Positions 1 through 14,153 of a stretch of DNA of 64,000 nucleotides are shown piece by piece (position 1 is the stretch's first letter; every line of letters begins with the position of its first letter). Source of the DNA: Blastocystis sp. Blastoise (Eukaryota > Sar > Bigyra > Opalinata > Blastocystidae); assembly GCA_039096225.1 (NCBI GenBank), contig JBBPEB010000006.1, positions 1,172,501-1,236,500 of the forward strand, given 5' to 3'. The notes under the pieces are model-generated. The model saw only the letters and a program-made list of their open reading frames with translations, was not told where the DNA came from and searched no databases. The translations under genes were made by a program, and so were the position numbers.

Positions 1-857
1 AATATATATATATTATCTATTTGATACTATATTCTATATGTATTCTATATTTATTTATTTAAAATAATATATTTATTATTCTATAATATTATAGATAAAC
101 CAAATAGTAAACCCTCTTCTCTATATATATTATCACGTGATTTTGAGCCAATTACAGAGATTACTGCCTATATACATAATGAAACAAATACTTATTATAT
201 TCATGGAGATCATAATTTAACTAGAATTTTATTAATACCTTCAATACCTTCTGTTTTATCTCTTAGTCAATCAGGTACAATTTTATCGCTTTATTTAAAT
301 CATCATTTAGACAAACAAACGTATATATATATATTTTTAATTGTTTATTTATGTTATTATTTATTATTTATTATATTATATTAATTATTTATTATATATA
401 TATATATATATATAGGTTTTCAATAACTGGATGTAATGAATATGGGTGTATATCTACTACTCTTTCTATTGAAATTATTCCTTGTGCTTATCCTGATATG
501 TTAGGAATTTTGTTAGGTCAATATTCTGCTGCACATATATTTGTTTATCAAGGGTATAGAGGATTCTATTATATCTTATTTATTCTATTTATTTTATTCT
601 ATTTATTTTATTATTTTATTTTTTTATTATTCTTTTTTATTATTATTTTTTTTTATTTTATTTATTTATATATTCATTAGTATTCTCATCTTTAACAACA
701 ATTTATATAATAATTTTATTACGTTTCAATTTAATACTATTAAAACTATATATAGTAATAATGATATACCTATTGCTGTGGCTACTCCATCTTATTATGA
801 TTTAATGATATGTGCACCACTAATAGAAACTATATTATATGCAGTTAACTTCTCAAA

Positions 858-894
<37 letters not shown>

Positions 895-3009
895 TATTAT
901 AATTGTTTGTTTGATTAATATTTATATTATATCTTTTATATTATTATTATATGTATAATAATGATTATATATATATATATATATATAGATTTCAAGGGAG
1001 TACCTTTTATCCTGATATATTTATGACTTCTGGGTTATGTCTACCTAACATAAAAATGACCAATGTTTTTTATCAAGAAATGACTTTATATTTAGGTATA
1101 TATATATAGAATTATTAATATATATATATATATATATAATAATTCAATTTAAAAAAATTAATAATAATTAATAAAAATAATAATATATAGGACATACCGA
1201 TAAATTATATATGGAAATATATCAATCCTTATTTATAAGGAATATTAATGAAGTTTCATTAATGAAACCATTTTCTTTTCTTTCTCCTTATTATTATATA
1301 GATATATCTCCTTCTCTTCCTTCTACTACATCGTTATTACATAATGGTATATCTATATATGGACGTTTTAATGAATCTGGAACAACTATATATCATAGTA
1401 TATTCACGAATTTTCATTTGATATTTGCGATGAGTTTAGCTATACATGTTGTTGGTATATATATATATATATATTAAAATTATTACAATATTTTCAAAAA
1501 TATTATATATATATATATATAATTATTACAATGTTTTCTAAAAAATTATCTTTTTTATATATAATTATAATTATATATATAGATTATAATAAAGATGAAT
1601 CTTTGAATAATACATATATTAATATGAATATCTATCGTCATTGTTTTTTCCCATGGGAATCTTTCTCTATATATACATATAAAGAGAAACAAATTGTGTT
1701 TTTTAGTACAAATATTACTTATAATTGGACCTCTAATGTTCGTGTTTTACAGGATACTATTATTATTGAATATATGAATAATCATACTGATATATATACT
1801 AATGATTCTATTACTCCTTCTCCTCTTTATATATATACAGATACTCAATTTATAGGAATTATTGAGATTCCCGCGAATACTCCTTATTATTCAACTATAA
1901 TTCATATTTCTCCAGTGTTAAAGAAATATCAAAATTGTCTTATTTATAATAAGATGAATGAACCTTCTTCGAATTGGAATCACGTGTATTTTGATTATTC
2001 TGATTGGTCAGAAGTTATTTTTAATTACCAAGGGAATATGAATGGAATAACTAGTTATTTTCGATATACATTTACTATCAATATATTAAGTACATTAATA
2101 GGTATTGAATATGAGTTATATACACAATTTGGATTTATATTATATATTAATGGTCATGAAATTAGAAGAGAAATGTTATCAAAAAGAAAAAACATGGACT
2201 ATTCCACTTATTCTACTGGCTTTCTCGATGATAATAAGTTTTTAACGTATATATGTTATTTATATATGTTATTTATGTAGATTATTTATATATTATTTAT
2301 TTATTATTTAAATATTATTTATATATTATATTTATATATTATATTTATATAAGATTTATATATAATATTGATTCTATATATAGTGGTATATTACCTTGTG
2401 ACTTCTTTTCTTTGGGTACAAATATATTTGCTTTTGAAATACATCGTTATCCAAATGTTACTAATTTATATGGTCCTATAGAGCCTACTAATACAACTAT
2501 GCCTTTTTCTTGTCCTGTTATTAATGTAGATGAAGATTATTATGAATGTGATAGGTATAATAAATATAATGAGTATAATAAAATTAATAATGATAATAAA
2601 TATATTGATATTAATAGATGTAATGATAAATATTATGATGATTATGATAAACTTAATAAGTATAATATACATGCTAAAAATACAAATATCTTAAATCAAT
2701 TAAATGATAAAGTTGATATAAACAAGAATATTATATATAATAACGAGGAATCTAATTACATTTCAAATTACTGTAATAATATATTAAAAGAAAAAAATCA
2801 TCAAATTTCTACTATTAATAGTACTAAAAATAATAATTCATTGAATATTGGGTATTCTAAGTTAAATAATCGTAATAGTTATCAGTTATGCTCTTTTAAT
2901 GATCCCTTTCCTATTCATATATATACAGATATTAGTGCCAATTCTATTAGTGGAAACTGCTCTTTAAGATCTATATATGGAAAAACAGATAATAATGTAT
3001 ATATATATA

Positions 3010-3040
<31 letters not shown>

Positions 3041-5567
3041 TATATATAGACTCAATCTTTATTTGATTTCCGTAATAAGGATACATTGAATTATATATAT
3101 ACTTCAACTTCTCCTCTTCCTGTTTATATTAATTATACATATAATCAATATAAACATGAATATATAAATAAAGTTATTTTACAAATACCTTATATAACTT
3201 CTAATAGTAGTTTAATGAATAATGACACTCATTCTTTCTCTGTTAATGTTCCTGAATATATACAAATACAAGCAACTAATGATAATAAGAATAATGATAA
3301 TTGGACTACTCTTTATTCTATAAATAAAAAAGGATATTTTGAACAACAATTATTTACTTATATATTTAATATTGAAACTTATTCAATAGATTATCGATAT
3401 TATCGTATTGCTATTTTAAGTATATATATTTTATATTTTATTTCTATATATTTTTTTTATATACTTGATAATTATATATATATATAGGTACGAATGATAA
3501 TTCATCATCATCATTTTCAATTTCATTTATTGGTTTTTATTTGTGTCGAAGACTCACATGTCCTACTGATGGTGTTTGGAACAGTGTTTCTGCGGGTGAA
3601 ACACAAAGAATTTCTTGTGATGATTCTTATAAAGGATATATGTACAGAAAATGTACGGAGACCTATATATCCGATACTATTGGATATATAGCATCATGGG
3701 AATCTGCTAATAGAAGCGGGTGCTGTATATATATATTTATTATTATTATTATATATTTATTATTATGTTTATGATTATTATATGTTTATATGATTATTAT
3801 ATGTTTATATTATAATAATAATATATATTATTATTCTATATAGTATCTACTGTTCCACCGTTTTTCATGACTTATTTGGATACTACATTATGTATGCATA
3901 ATATATTACCTTATTTCTATAATATATATATTCATCCTTATATGAAAGAATTATATATGAGTGTTTTACACATACATCCTAATTATATACATATTCATCA
4001 AGTTTTCGATTGCTCTACTCAAGTATATATTTATATTCATTTATTTAATGGCAATAATAACATATAATAATAATATATATATAATAACATATAATAATAT
4101 ATATATATATATATAGAATGAGTCTAGAACATGTATTGTGTTACGTTTTTCTGTTAATTATTATGTATATGAATATTATTATAAGCGTATTCATCAAATA
4201 GAAGAACAATATACTCAATTATTCCTTGAATTATTAACTAAACATCAAATAATAAAAAATAATTCTATATATTCATTTATTTCATCTTCTTTTGAATCTA
4301 TATATGTAACTATTTATGATCCAATTGTTCTCTCTAATATTCCAGAAAGTAACTATAAATTATTTTATATACTTTTGTCGATAATTATTGGTATTATTCT
4401 CGTTATTATTCTTATGATAATCATTATTCAAATTATCATTCGAAAAGCGAAAAATAAACCGTATATATTATTATTATAATTATATTATTGTATAATAAAT
4501 TATGTATATATATATTATTTATTATTCTTATTATATAGAAAACAAAAAAGATCTATTTTGGAACAACGTTCTAAGTGGTATATATATATATATATTAATA
4601 TCATTTACATATATATTTATATATTTATATATATTATATTATATTATATTATATTATATTATATTATATATTATAAATATATATATTATTTCTTTTACAT
4701 ATATATATATATATTTAGTAATTTTTTCAAAAAACTAACTCAAGATGAAATATTTACAACGTAATTTATATATATTTATATATTTATATTTATATATTAT
4801 TATATAGTCCACTTCTTCCTGCAGAAGATTCACCTTATACTTATCATACTATTGAAAATCCTCCTGTTGTTCCTAAAGAATCAAATGAATTATTATCATT
4901 ATTTAATGGAATAGAATCATCAGATGTCACATGTGTATCATTAGAATACCCAATCAATCCATTATTAGCACATGCTTCTATGTCTCCTCTTGTATCTATA
5001 TCTTCAGATAGTTCTACATATAAATCATCACGTGCATCATCAGGTGCGTCATCAGGTGCATCATCTTCATCATCATCTTCATCATCATCATCATCATCAT
5101 CTTCTTCTTCTTCTTTATCATCTTCTTGTCCTTCTCCTCCTGTTGCTCCACATTTATCTATATCATCTTCTATCTCTTCTATTTCTTCTGCTTCTCCTCT
5201 TAATCCTATTGTTACAGCTTTATATACTTCAGGATTATATAATAAGAAAAGTACTATTTTAAAACCTTCAACACCTTTAAATTCTTGTGATTATAATCAT
5301 TTAAAACAAAATTTACAACCGTCTTCATTAAATAATACACTAAATAATAAAAATATGCAAGCTAATAATGCTAAGAATATGAGTGAATTTATTTCTATTT
5401 ATCATCCTAATAATGATCATAATAGCTTATTAAAATATTTTTCTAGTACCTATATACCTGCAAATACACCAGTAAGTCATGTATCCTCTAATTCATCTTC
5501 AAATTCATCATTTCCACCTCCTTCTTCTCCTCTTACTCCTACATCTTCACCATCTTCTCCTTCCTAA
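1..5567 (+). CDS. Large type I membrane protein with Ig-like and galactose-binding-like modules (5' end outside window)
   Basis: I read this as the 3' part of one multi-exon gene. Exons are separated by GTATAT...ATATAG introns and the last stop is TAA at 5565-5567. An early exon pair carries a He_PIG-like strand pattern ending ITGCNEYG. Around 1930-2460 there is a jelly-roll/galactose-binding-like unit: NW..., then FDYSDWSEV, then ILYINGHEI, then FAFEIHRY. A Cys-rich module resembling a Sushi repeat lies at 3541-3720 (CPTDGVWNS ... CDDSYKGYMYRKC). One strongly hydrophobic helix follows (4350-4440), then basic residues. The cytoplasmic tail is Ser-rich, with a run of about 20 Ser near 5060-5115. 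A low-complexity Asn/Lys/Tyr insert (about 2540-2880) interrupts the ectodomain. The same modules occur in the genes at 21537-27979 and 36674-44179. A role as a surface adhesin or receptor is inferred; the ligand is unknown. Exact exon borders are approximate. Confidence 0.7.
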
Positions 5568-7253
5568 TTATATATATATATATTGATTGTTTATTTTATT
5601 CATCATATATAAACATATAACTTATTCTTTTATTTGTGACATTATTTATTTTTTAAATATATTTTTGAATACATAATTTGTTTTCATTTGTTAATTATAT
5701 TTATTTAAATAAATATATTTTTCTTTTTATGTTTTTTATTTGAATAATTATTATCACCTTTTCTTTTTTTATTTTTTTTTTAATTATTCAATTTTCCAAT
5801 GGATATCTATCATTATTTTTTCATATATAATATATATTATATAATATATAATATATATGTAATGTTTTCCTTATTTATGTTTTCCTTATTTATGTTTTCC
5901 TTATTTATGTTTTCCTTATTTATGTTTTCCTCTATCTACAGTTTCATAACAAATAATTCTTTGTACAAATAATGTATTATTTTTATGCCTATATTCATCT
6001 TTTATAATTAACTTCATTAATATATATATATTTTTTTACTTTAACATTTTTTCCTTTCCTTTTTTTTTTGCATTATAACTGTTTTTTTCCTTGTACTAAA
6101 GACTATTACTTATACTATAAATTCTTTTTTTTCAATACTATTGTTACAAATATTATTAATAATATATATATATACTATATTTTTATATTTAATGCGAATT
6201 TTATTTATTCATTTTATAAGATCACTTATGAATATTTTATATACTATTCATAACATAATTCATAATACAATTAAAGTACAAAATTTTTAATACATTTATG
6301 TATGTATTTATAAAAGAATTTTTATTGTTATGATTTTCTATTTGTCTTATCACCTCCAATAACTATATATATATATATGTTTTTTTTCTTATATACAGTT
6401 TAAAAAATTGTTTGCTTTTAATTATTCATAATTTTTTTTGTAAATTTTTACTAATATTTTTTAATTACTTATTTTCATATTTATGTGCACAATATATTTT
6501 TATTTTTATTGTCATAAATATATATATATATATATGAAATTATTTCTATTTTTTAATGGTCCTCACTTTTTATATATATTATACATTTTTTTATTACCCT
6601 ATGTCTATACTCTGTTCTTAGTATATACTGTTGTTAGTATATGTTCTTTTACACAACTATATTGCTATTTTCTATTTTTTTTTGCATTTTATTTCTGATT
6701 GCATTTTACATTTTTTTTTTTAGTTTTGTTTCAATTTTTCAAGTAGTATTATGATATATATTCATTAATTATTGAATACATTTCTTTTTTAGAATATCAA
6801 TGAATATTTTATTTGTATTTATTATATGATATATTATTGACTTATATAGATAATATAGTTTCAACTGGAGACTCTCTTAAATACATTCCTTTCATTTACA
6901 GTCTTTTAAAGGTTTTTTTATTATTATAATATGTATACATATATTTTTTTTAATTGTTCATACAATTTCTATAATAAAAGGACTTAAGATTTAAAATAGA
7001 ATACTATAATTGAATAATGTTGATACTCTTATATAGTGGACAAGAAGATAATTTTAATTATTTTTTAATACAAAATGTATTTTGAATATACTATAATTCG
7101 AATTAATTATTGTAATAAGAAAAATTTATGAGAATTTAATATTCTTTTAAAGAAATGATAGTTTGTTGAGTAATTGTTTGTATTATAAATAATTAATGAC
7201 AAAAAATAAAAATAATGATAATAAAAATTAAATAAAAATAACTTTTTTATAAA
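5568..7253. other. Intergenic region between convergent genes
   Basis: This stretch is T-rich and has no ORF with recognisable protein character. The longest open frames are low-complexity Phe/Tyr/Ile runs. It separates the stop of the surface-protein gene (+) from the stop of the BTB/TLDc gene (-), so it should hold both 3' UTRs. It contains the short tandem repeat near 5863-5932. No RNA gene was recognised. Confidence 0.6.
5863..5932. repeat. 15-bp tandem repeat, about 4.5 copies
   Basis: The unit ATTTATGTTTTCCTT is repeated almost perfectly head to tail in intergenic DNA. It is a simple minisatellite with no sign of coding function. Confidence 0.85.
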
Positions 7254-7732
7254 TTAAAAAATATTATTAAAAGTTGTCCATACTTCATAATCATCTATTA
7301 TAAATTGATTTATCGAGTTACTATCTTTTGTATTGACAAATAAAGATGATTTTTGAGAAGTAGTGACTGTATCATAATAATTTGCATAACAATATGAATT
7401 ATTATCCGTGTGGCAATTATCACATATACATAAATCAGTATGTCCTATACCAAATATTGGACCATAAGAAGAAGAACAAAGAATAGCAGCACTTTTATCA
7501 TTATTTGTATAATCATATTTAGTAGGAGGAATATTATACTCATTACTTAAAGTAAATAGAAATTCTTTAGAGTAGGATTTCTTTTCACATGAACTATCCC
7601 AATTTTGATCTGTATATCCACCAAATATATTAATATGATTATTATGACCTATATGCTTGATAAGAGTCACTGTTTCTCTTTTATTATCACAATATTTATG
7701 GAATTCACTTGCTTTGTATTCATGTTCACTTG

Positions 7733-7769
<37 letters not shown>

Positions 7770-9135
7770 CAAAATATATATACCTAAATAATAATTCCCA
7801 TTGTTTTTCTTTACCAATCCATTCATTAAGAATATTCATATAATTACTATTACCATTTAAAATAATACTATTCACAAAACTCGTATTCTTTGAAATAGAA
7901 TAATGAATTGAATCACTTTTTGAATAATTTATATTTTTGATAGAAGATTCTGCAAACATAATATTATGAATTATTGTCTTAATTGTACTAATCCAAGTGG
8001 AACTATTATTCATAATAGTTTCCATCTGATCATTAATAGAAGGTAGGGTTTTAATTTGTTCTAAAATATCCATTTGATTTTTATGATAAAGCTTTGTATT
8101 AACAATAACATTTGTACTATTCACTTTAATTTCATCTATATCATAATATAATTGGTTATTATTATTAATTATTTGATTAGTATTTTCTTTTATCATTTTA
8201 TTATCACTAGATACACGATTTATATTATATTTCATTTGCTCATTATCACTAATCAATTGTTTATTATCAGAAATTATTTGATTTATATCATTTATCATTT
8301 GACTAGTTTCATCTTTAATTTGCTTATTATCATTAATAATTTGATTAATATCATTTTGTAGCATTTTATTATCATGTAGTACTTGCTTATTTTTAAGAAT
8401 TAATTGATCTATATCGTTTCTCAACTGCTTATCATTGTCTGAGTTTTGTTTTTCATTTTCTTTTAGATCTCTTACTTTACCAATATCTTGTTTTATCACA
8501 CAAATAGTATTCATTTGCTTTTCACTTGTACACTTTAAAAACTGCAAGTTATCTTTCATTTGAACATTTTCATCATTTTGTTTCTTTATAACCATCTTCA
8601 ATTCATTATTACTACTTGATAATTGACGAATCTCACTTGCCATAGAATCTATTTTACCAAGTAATTGGGCTACACTATTAGTTAATATATTCATTTTATT
8701 GTTTATATTAGTTATTTCATTCTTCATATATCTTATATCATCAATAGGACCATTAGAATCATCATTTTCATCAGAAAAAGTATTCAATTTATTAATTAAT
8801 TGATCAGGAATTTCAACTTGATAATACTCAAAGTCATCTTTCAATTCTTCAAGTTCTTTCTTTGATTTTAAATCAAGATAAATCGGTCTTCCATTCATAT
8901 ATTCAAGAATCAAATCAATGTTTCGATCGTTATTTCCTATATATACAGCATTCTTAGTAGGGATAAATGAAGTTAACCATGATTTATAAAAGAAACTATC
9001 ATTCCAAAGAATCTTAAGTCTTTCCACAGAAATACTACAACGTAATTTATCATTATCACCAAAGAAAACAACATATGAATCATCAACAAGAGTGGCACTT
9101 TCTACATTTTTTTCTTTTTCCAAATTACGAACCAT
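7254..9135 (-). CDS. KCTD-type BTB, coiled-coil, TLDc protein
   Basis: Two exons: 9135-7784 and 7734-7254. The intron (7783-7735) is nearly pure TA and splits an Arg codon in phase 2. Residues about 20-115 look like a T1/KCTD-type BTB fold (YVVFFGDN ... AVYIGNND ... LILEYMNGR). Residues about 130-345 are a long coiled coil made of a repeated pattern such as INQIINDNKQIKDE. A TLDc domain follows (WELLFRASEHEY ... INIFGGYTDQNW ... SKEFLFTLSN ... IDDYEVW). BTB domains oligomerise or bind cullins, and TLDc domains are linked to oxidative-stress protection and V-ATPase regulation in other eukaryotes. The role here is not known. It is head to head with a paralogue at 9704-11632 that keeps the same intron position before the TLDc domain. 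Confidence 0.85.
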
Positions 9136-9703
9136 TTTCTTCTTTTTTATTTATAAAAGATAAATAAAAAATGAAATAGAATTTATTCCAAATTTTTTTC
9201 AGTTTTTTTTCTCAGTTTTTTTATATATTGTAATTACTGTTTTTGAAATTTTTTGTATTTTTAAGATGAGTAACGATTACATTGATTCTCCTAATGCTAT
9301 ATTTATAAATCTAAATACTAAAATACATACATTTTTCATAATCATATAGCAAGAATCATGTTAAACGTGTCTTAAATGCTAAACATATATATATTTTGAT
9401 GCATTTAATCTACGCTTAAAGGAAATATAGATCATTTTCATAAATTTTTACCTAATGTATTCTATATTTAATCAAGTAGATAATAATATTTGTGACCACA
9501 CTAAATTATAACATTAGCATCTAATTTGGACAATGCAGAAAATCAATAAAAACGTAATGACTCCTATTTAAATAGAATTTAAGATTGTTTAACAAAATAA
9601 AACAAAATGCTTTTGTAAAAACACGGGAAACAAACAGATTGTCACTATAAAATGAAATATTTCACCATGACACACCTAGCTTTTCTTTCATTATTATTAA
9701 AAA
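9136..9703. promoter_or_regulatory. Shared upstream region of head-to-head BTB/TLDc genes
   Basis: These 568 bases lie between two divergent start codons (9135 on - and 9704 on +), so both promoters should lie here. The sequence is AT-rich but less repetitive than introns. I see no protein-like ORF and no motif I can name with confidence. Confidence 0.4.
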
Positions 9704-11632
9704 ATGACTGCAACAGATTCACGATTTGATGTTAGTCAGCTTAGTCGTTTGAAGGACGATATCATTGTGTATGAGGAATTGTTAAAAGATGTGATTACAA
9801 TGTTCTCTTCAATAATGAATCTCTGTATTCATTCAGAAATGTCAATCACAAGACTTGCTAAGAATCTAAACAATGACTTTATAAGAAAAGAAGATCAAGA
9901 TAGTGAATTATTTGAAAATACTATTTCCAAAATGAAGAATCAAGATAATTTGAGTCAGTCTAAGAATAAGGATGATTCTTGTAATGATAAGACTATGGAT
10001 CTTATTCGTTTTACAAATACTGGTCCAATTTTCCAGTTTTCAAAGAAGATTTTGGATTCTATTGAAGGTTCGTTTATTTATGAACAGCGTGATGAAGAAT
10101 TAAGAACAGATGATGGAACGATTTTTCTTAATTATATGGGAAATGATGGATATACTTATTATTTAGCGCAATATTTAGTTGGTGATCAAGTTTATTTTGA
10201 ACAGTTAGACTATAAAGACAAATTGCAATTAATAGATTTATTTGAATTTTGTGAATTAGCTCTTCCTTGTGATTTGGTTTTTGCTCGTGAACGACGAAAT
10301 AGACCAACAAAAGTATATTATGACGATGCTGATAATATTCAGTTGATTGTTAATGGTGTTAAGAATGATTCTCTCCTAGAATTTTTAGAAGATAACTCAT
10401 TATGGGATTGATTTATAATGAATTATAAACATGGATATATTAGTTATGATCATGATAATGATTCTTATTTTATTGATATGAAATGTGAATATATTAAATA
10501 TATAAATCAATATATTGAAAATAGATGTATTGATATAAAGCCAGATGAATATAAGAGTATTGAAAAAGATCGATTAAACTATGAAATGTATACATTATTT
10601 GGTAAATGTGGTTACTATGAAGTTCATAAAGAGTTGAATGAAAGAATAAAAGTATTTACTAATTCTAAAATAATTACTAATAGATATTATGAAAATGCAT
10701 TACTTAATTGGCTTGGGATTGAAACTACATGGAGATTATTATTTAGGTATATTATACTTATTATATTATTATTATACTTATTATACTTATTATTATACTT
10801 ATTATACTTATTATTATACTTATTATATTATTATTATATTTATTATACTTATTATATTTATTATATTTATTATATTTATTATATTTATTATATTTATTAT
10901 ATTTATTATATTTATTATAATTATTATATTTATTATATTTATTATTTTTATTATATTTATTATATTTATTATATTTATTATACTTATTATACTTATTATA
11001 CTTATTATATTTATTATACTTATTATGGTTATTATATTTATTATATTTATTATATTTATTATATTTATTATTAAATAGAGCAAGTGAGCATAATTATTCT
11101 GCAGAAGAATTCCATAAATATTGTGACAATAAAGGAGAAACAGTGACTATAATAACAAGTGTTGGCCAGAATAATCATGTAAATATATTTGGAGGATATA
11201 CAGATCAAAGTTGGGAATCTAGAACTGAAAATTGTATATATATATTATAATAGTTTTATATACTATTTATTCTATAATTCTATATATAAAATTATCTATA
11301 TATATAAAGGTTGGAAATCTTATTCTAAAGAATTTTTATTTACATTAAGTAATGAACATGATATTTCTCCTACTAAATATGATTTTGTTAGTAGTAACAC
11401 TGAGTATGGTATCGGCTGTAATTCTTCGTTTGGACCAAGATTTGGTCATGGATGTGATATAGCTATATATAATCATTGCCATACAAACAATAGATCGTAT
11501 TCACATGCTCTTTCTTTTGCACAAGTCAATACACCTCAAAAAAATACTTTATTTGTTAATTATCTTGATGAAAAGAATCAAAATCATTTTGTTGTTGATG
11601 ATTATGAAGTTTGGGGGATAGGTGTAGGCTGA
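9704..11632 (+). CDS. BTB/TLDc protein interrupted by an in-frame TGA
   Basis: An open frame runs from ATG 9704 to a TGA at 10409-10411. The same frame continues (TTT ATA ATG at 10412-10420) to the TLDc region. The first half carries a KCTD/T1-like BTB motif (FQFSKKILDS ... DDGTIFLNYM). A second BTB-like unit straddles the TGA: IQLIVNGV lies before it, and DSYFIDMKCEYIKYINQYI after it. The TLDc domain follows (WRLLFRASEHNY ... VNIFGGYTDQSW ... SKEFLFTLSN ... VDDYEVW). Introns are 10747-11078 (332 bp, a 9-mer TTATATTTA-type repeat) and 11234-11309. The first intron matches the paralogue's position and phase; the second is absent there. The gene may be broken, read through, or two separate genes. 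Because the stop falls inside a domain fold, I favour an interrupted or recoded single gene. Confidence 0.65.
10747..11078 (+). repeat. Intron made of 9-mer TTATATTTA/TTATACTTA repeats
   Basis: This intron has a GTATAT donor and an AAATAG acceptor and is built almost wholly of a degenerate 9-base repeat. It stays open in the gene's frame apart from its end. The paralogue has a ~49-bp TA intron at the same site, so the intron has expanded here or shrunk there. Confidence 0.8.
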
Positions 11633-12030
11633 GACTTTTACGACGACGCCATTAGTAATAATATATAATGGAATACTATATTTAGTTTTAGAGATATACT
11701 ATTTTTATTGAATTTTGTAATTTTAAATATATATATATATGTAATTATATGATTTTTATTTATTTGTTTGTTTTGGTTTATAATATAAAAATACACAAGA
11801 ATTAGTAAAGAATAGTTTTATATGCATAATTCACGTAAAAATACTTTAATGTTTTATGTATAAAGTAAAAATCGAGAAATAAATAGGACTAACAAAATAA
11901 ATCCGAATAGAATTAAAACAAACATAAATATATATAAAAAAATGAAAATAAATCAATAAAACAACAACAAAAAAGGAATGATATATAGAAGCATGGAAAA
12001 ATAATATATATATATATATATATTTATATA
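11633..12030. other. Intergenic region between convergent genes
   Basis: About 400 bases between the TGA stop of the BTB/TLDc gene and the TAA stop of NOP14. It is AT-rich, holds two TA tracts and should contain both 3' UTRs. I see no gene. Confidence 0.6.
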
Positions 12031-12133
12031 TTACTTTCTTAAATTATTTCCTAATTTGGCACCGCCTCCCTTAGCGAGTCCTTTCTTCACAGCTTGATTA
12101 ACAGTACGTTCTTGATCCTATATATATTTTATT

Positions 12134-12182
<49 letters not shown>

Positions 12183-12308
12183 TTCAAGCCATCCCATGAC
12201 TTCATGATATTTCTTTTCTCGTTCTTCTTCCATTTCATCAATATCTTTATTATGTAACTATATATATAATATTAATATATAGCAATAATAATAATAATAA
12301 TAAGTACC

Positions 12309-12344
<36 letters not shown>

Positions 12345-14112
12345 ATATCAATATATAGATTATCACGTTTAATTTCACGAGCAACAGCTTTTTCTTCAGA
12401 TTTCTTTTGTTTCTGAAGTAATTTCAACTATATATAATAAATATAATAAGCATAATAAGTATAATAAGTATAATAAGTATAATAATAAGTATAATAATAA
12501 GTATAAGTATAATAATAAGTATAATAAAAAGTTTATATATATATATATATATACTTGTACAAATTCCTTATTAGGATGTAATGAATGACCAGGCTGATAA
12601 TTCTCCATATAATTAGGAGTCTATATATATATAATAAGTATAATAATAATAATAATATATATATATATATATAATAAGTATAATAATAATAATATATACA
12701 AATGTTTTAGCTTCTTCAATTTTCGATTTAAAGGAGAACGTTTTACGAGTATCAACTGCATTTTGTATACTATTATATATTACATTAATAAATTGATCTT
12801 CAAGTTGAATACGAACAGCATCGTTAGCATGCGTTTGATTGTATTCCAATAGTGTTTTATATATTGGGAATACTATTTCAATAAGAATACCTTGATCTTG
12901 ATATACAGATAAACAACTCAATAAACATTTTAGTACTTGAATTTGAATAATCATTTTATAGGGTGCAGATGGTGATAATGAATTATTTAATAAGAATATA
13001 GGCATTTTATTATCAATAAAAGTATCCAGTTTGTCGTTAACGGGTAACGCTGCGTCATCATAAATCCAGCTTAGAGAATCATCTATATATAATAATAATA
13101 ATTATTATTATTATATATATAATAATATATATATATATACTTATAAATACATGAAGTTGATCTTTTTTACCAGCAAATCTATTTATAATTAAATAATACT
13201 AATAAACATATATATAGATATATACATATAATTGATAATAGTATAAAGAAGAGCAGTTGCTTCTGGTATATAGTGACCAGAAATCGTCATATATTCGTGG
13301 GAAATAGAGAGAGAAAATAAGGCGAGAAGAAGTGACTGAGGAGTTGTAATAGGACAACTTATTAATAACTATATATATATATAAGAATAGTAAATAGTGT
13401 ATTATAAAAATAGTATAAAAATAAATAAAATGATTATATATATATATAAGAATAGTGAATAATAGAATATAAAAATAATATAAAAAAAGTATAAATATAA
13501 ATATATATATATATATATATACTTGTGCTAATGAAGTGACAATAGGAGTAAGAATAGCATGTTTATAATCAGTAGGAGGATATACAGAGAAAGAAAGATA
13601 TATATCTAATAAGATAGATAATGGCGGATATCCTGATTTATTCTTTATACACTATATATATATATTATACTTATTATATATTATATATATAATATTTCAT
13701 ATATATTATTTATATATTTTTTAATAAAAAAAGTCTTTTAAAACAATAATAATAAAAATAAATAAATAAATAAATAATATACTTCTAATAGAATTCTCCT
13801 TATTTCTTGAGTTTTTTGTCTCCAGATACGATCAATGCCTTCAATTATATGTTTATCATTAGACATTTCTTCAATAGATTTCTCTATTTGTTTTAAACCT
13901 TCTATATATATACTTATATCTTCTTTAGTAGTAGAATAACCTTGCGAATCTTCAGAAATAGAGTCAGAATTGAATATTTCTAAATCTTCTTTAGATAAAT
14001 ATTCTTTAGGAATCGTAATAGCCATAGAATAATATTCATAACAACGTAACACCATTTGATAAAACTATATATATTATTGATTATTATTATTATAATAATA
14101 ATAATAATAATA

Positions 14113-14153
<41 letters not shown>

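Noticed and set aside
6068-6698. Phe/Tyr/Ile-rich open frames in the 5.6-7.2 kb gap
   Set aside because: Pure composition effect of T-rich intergenic DNA.
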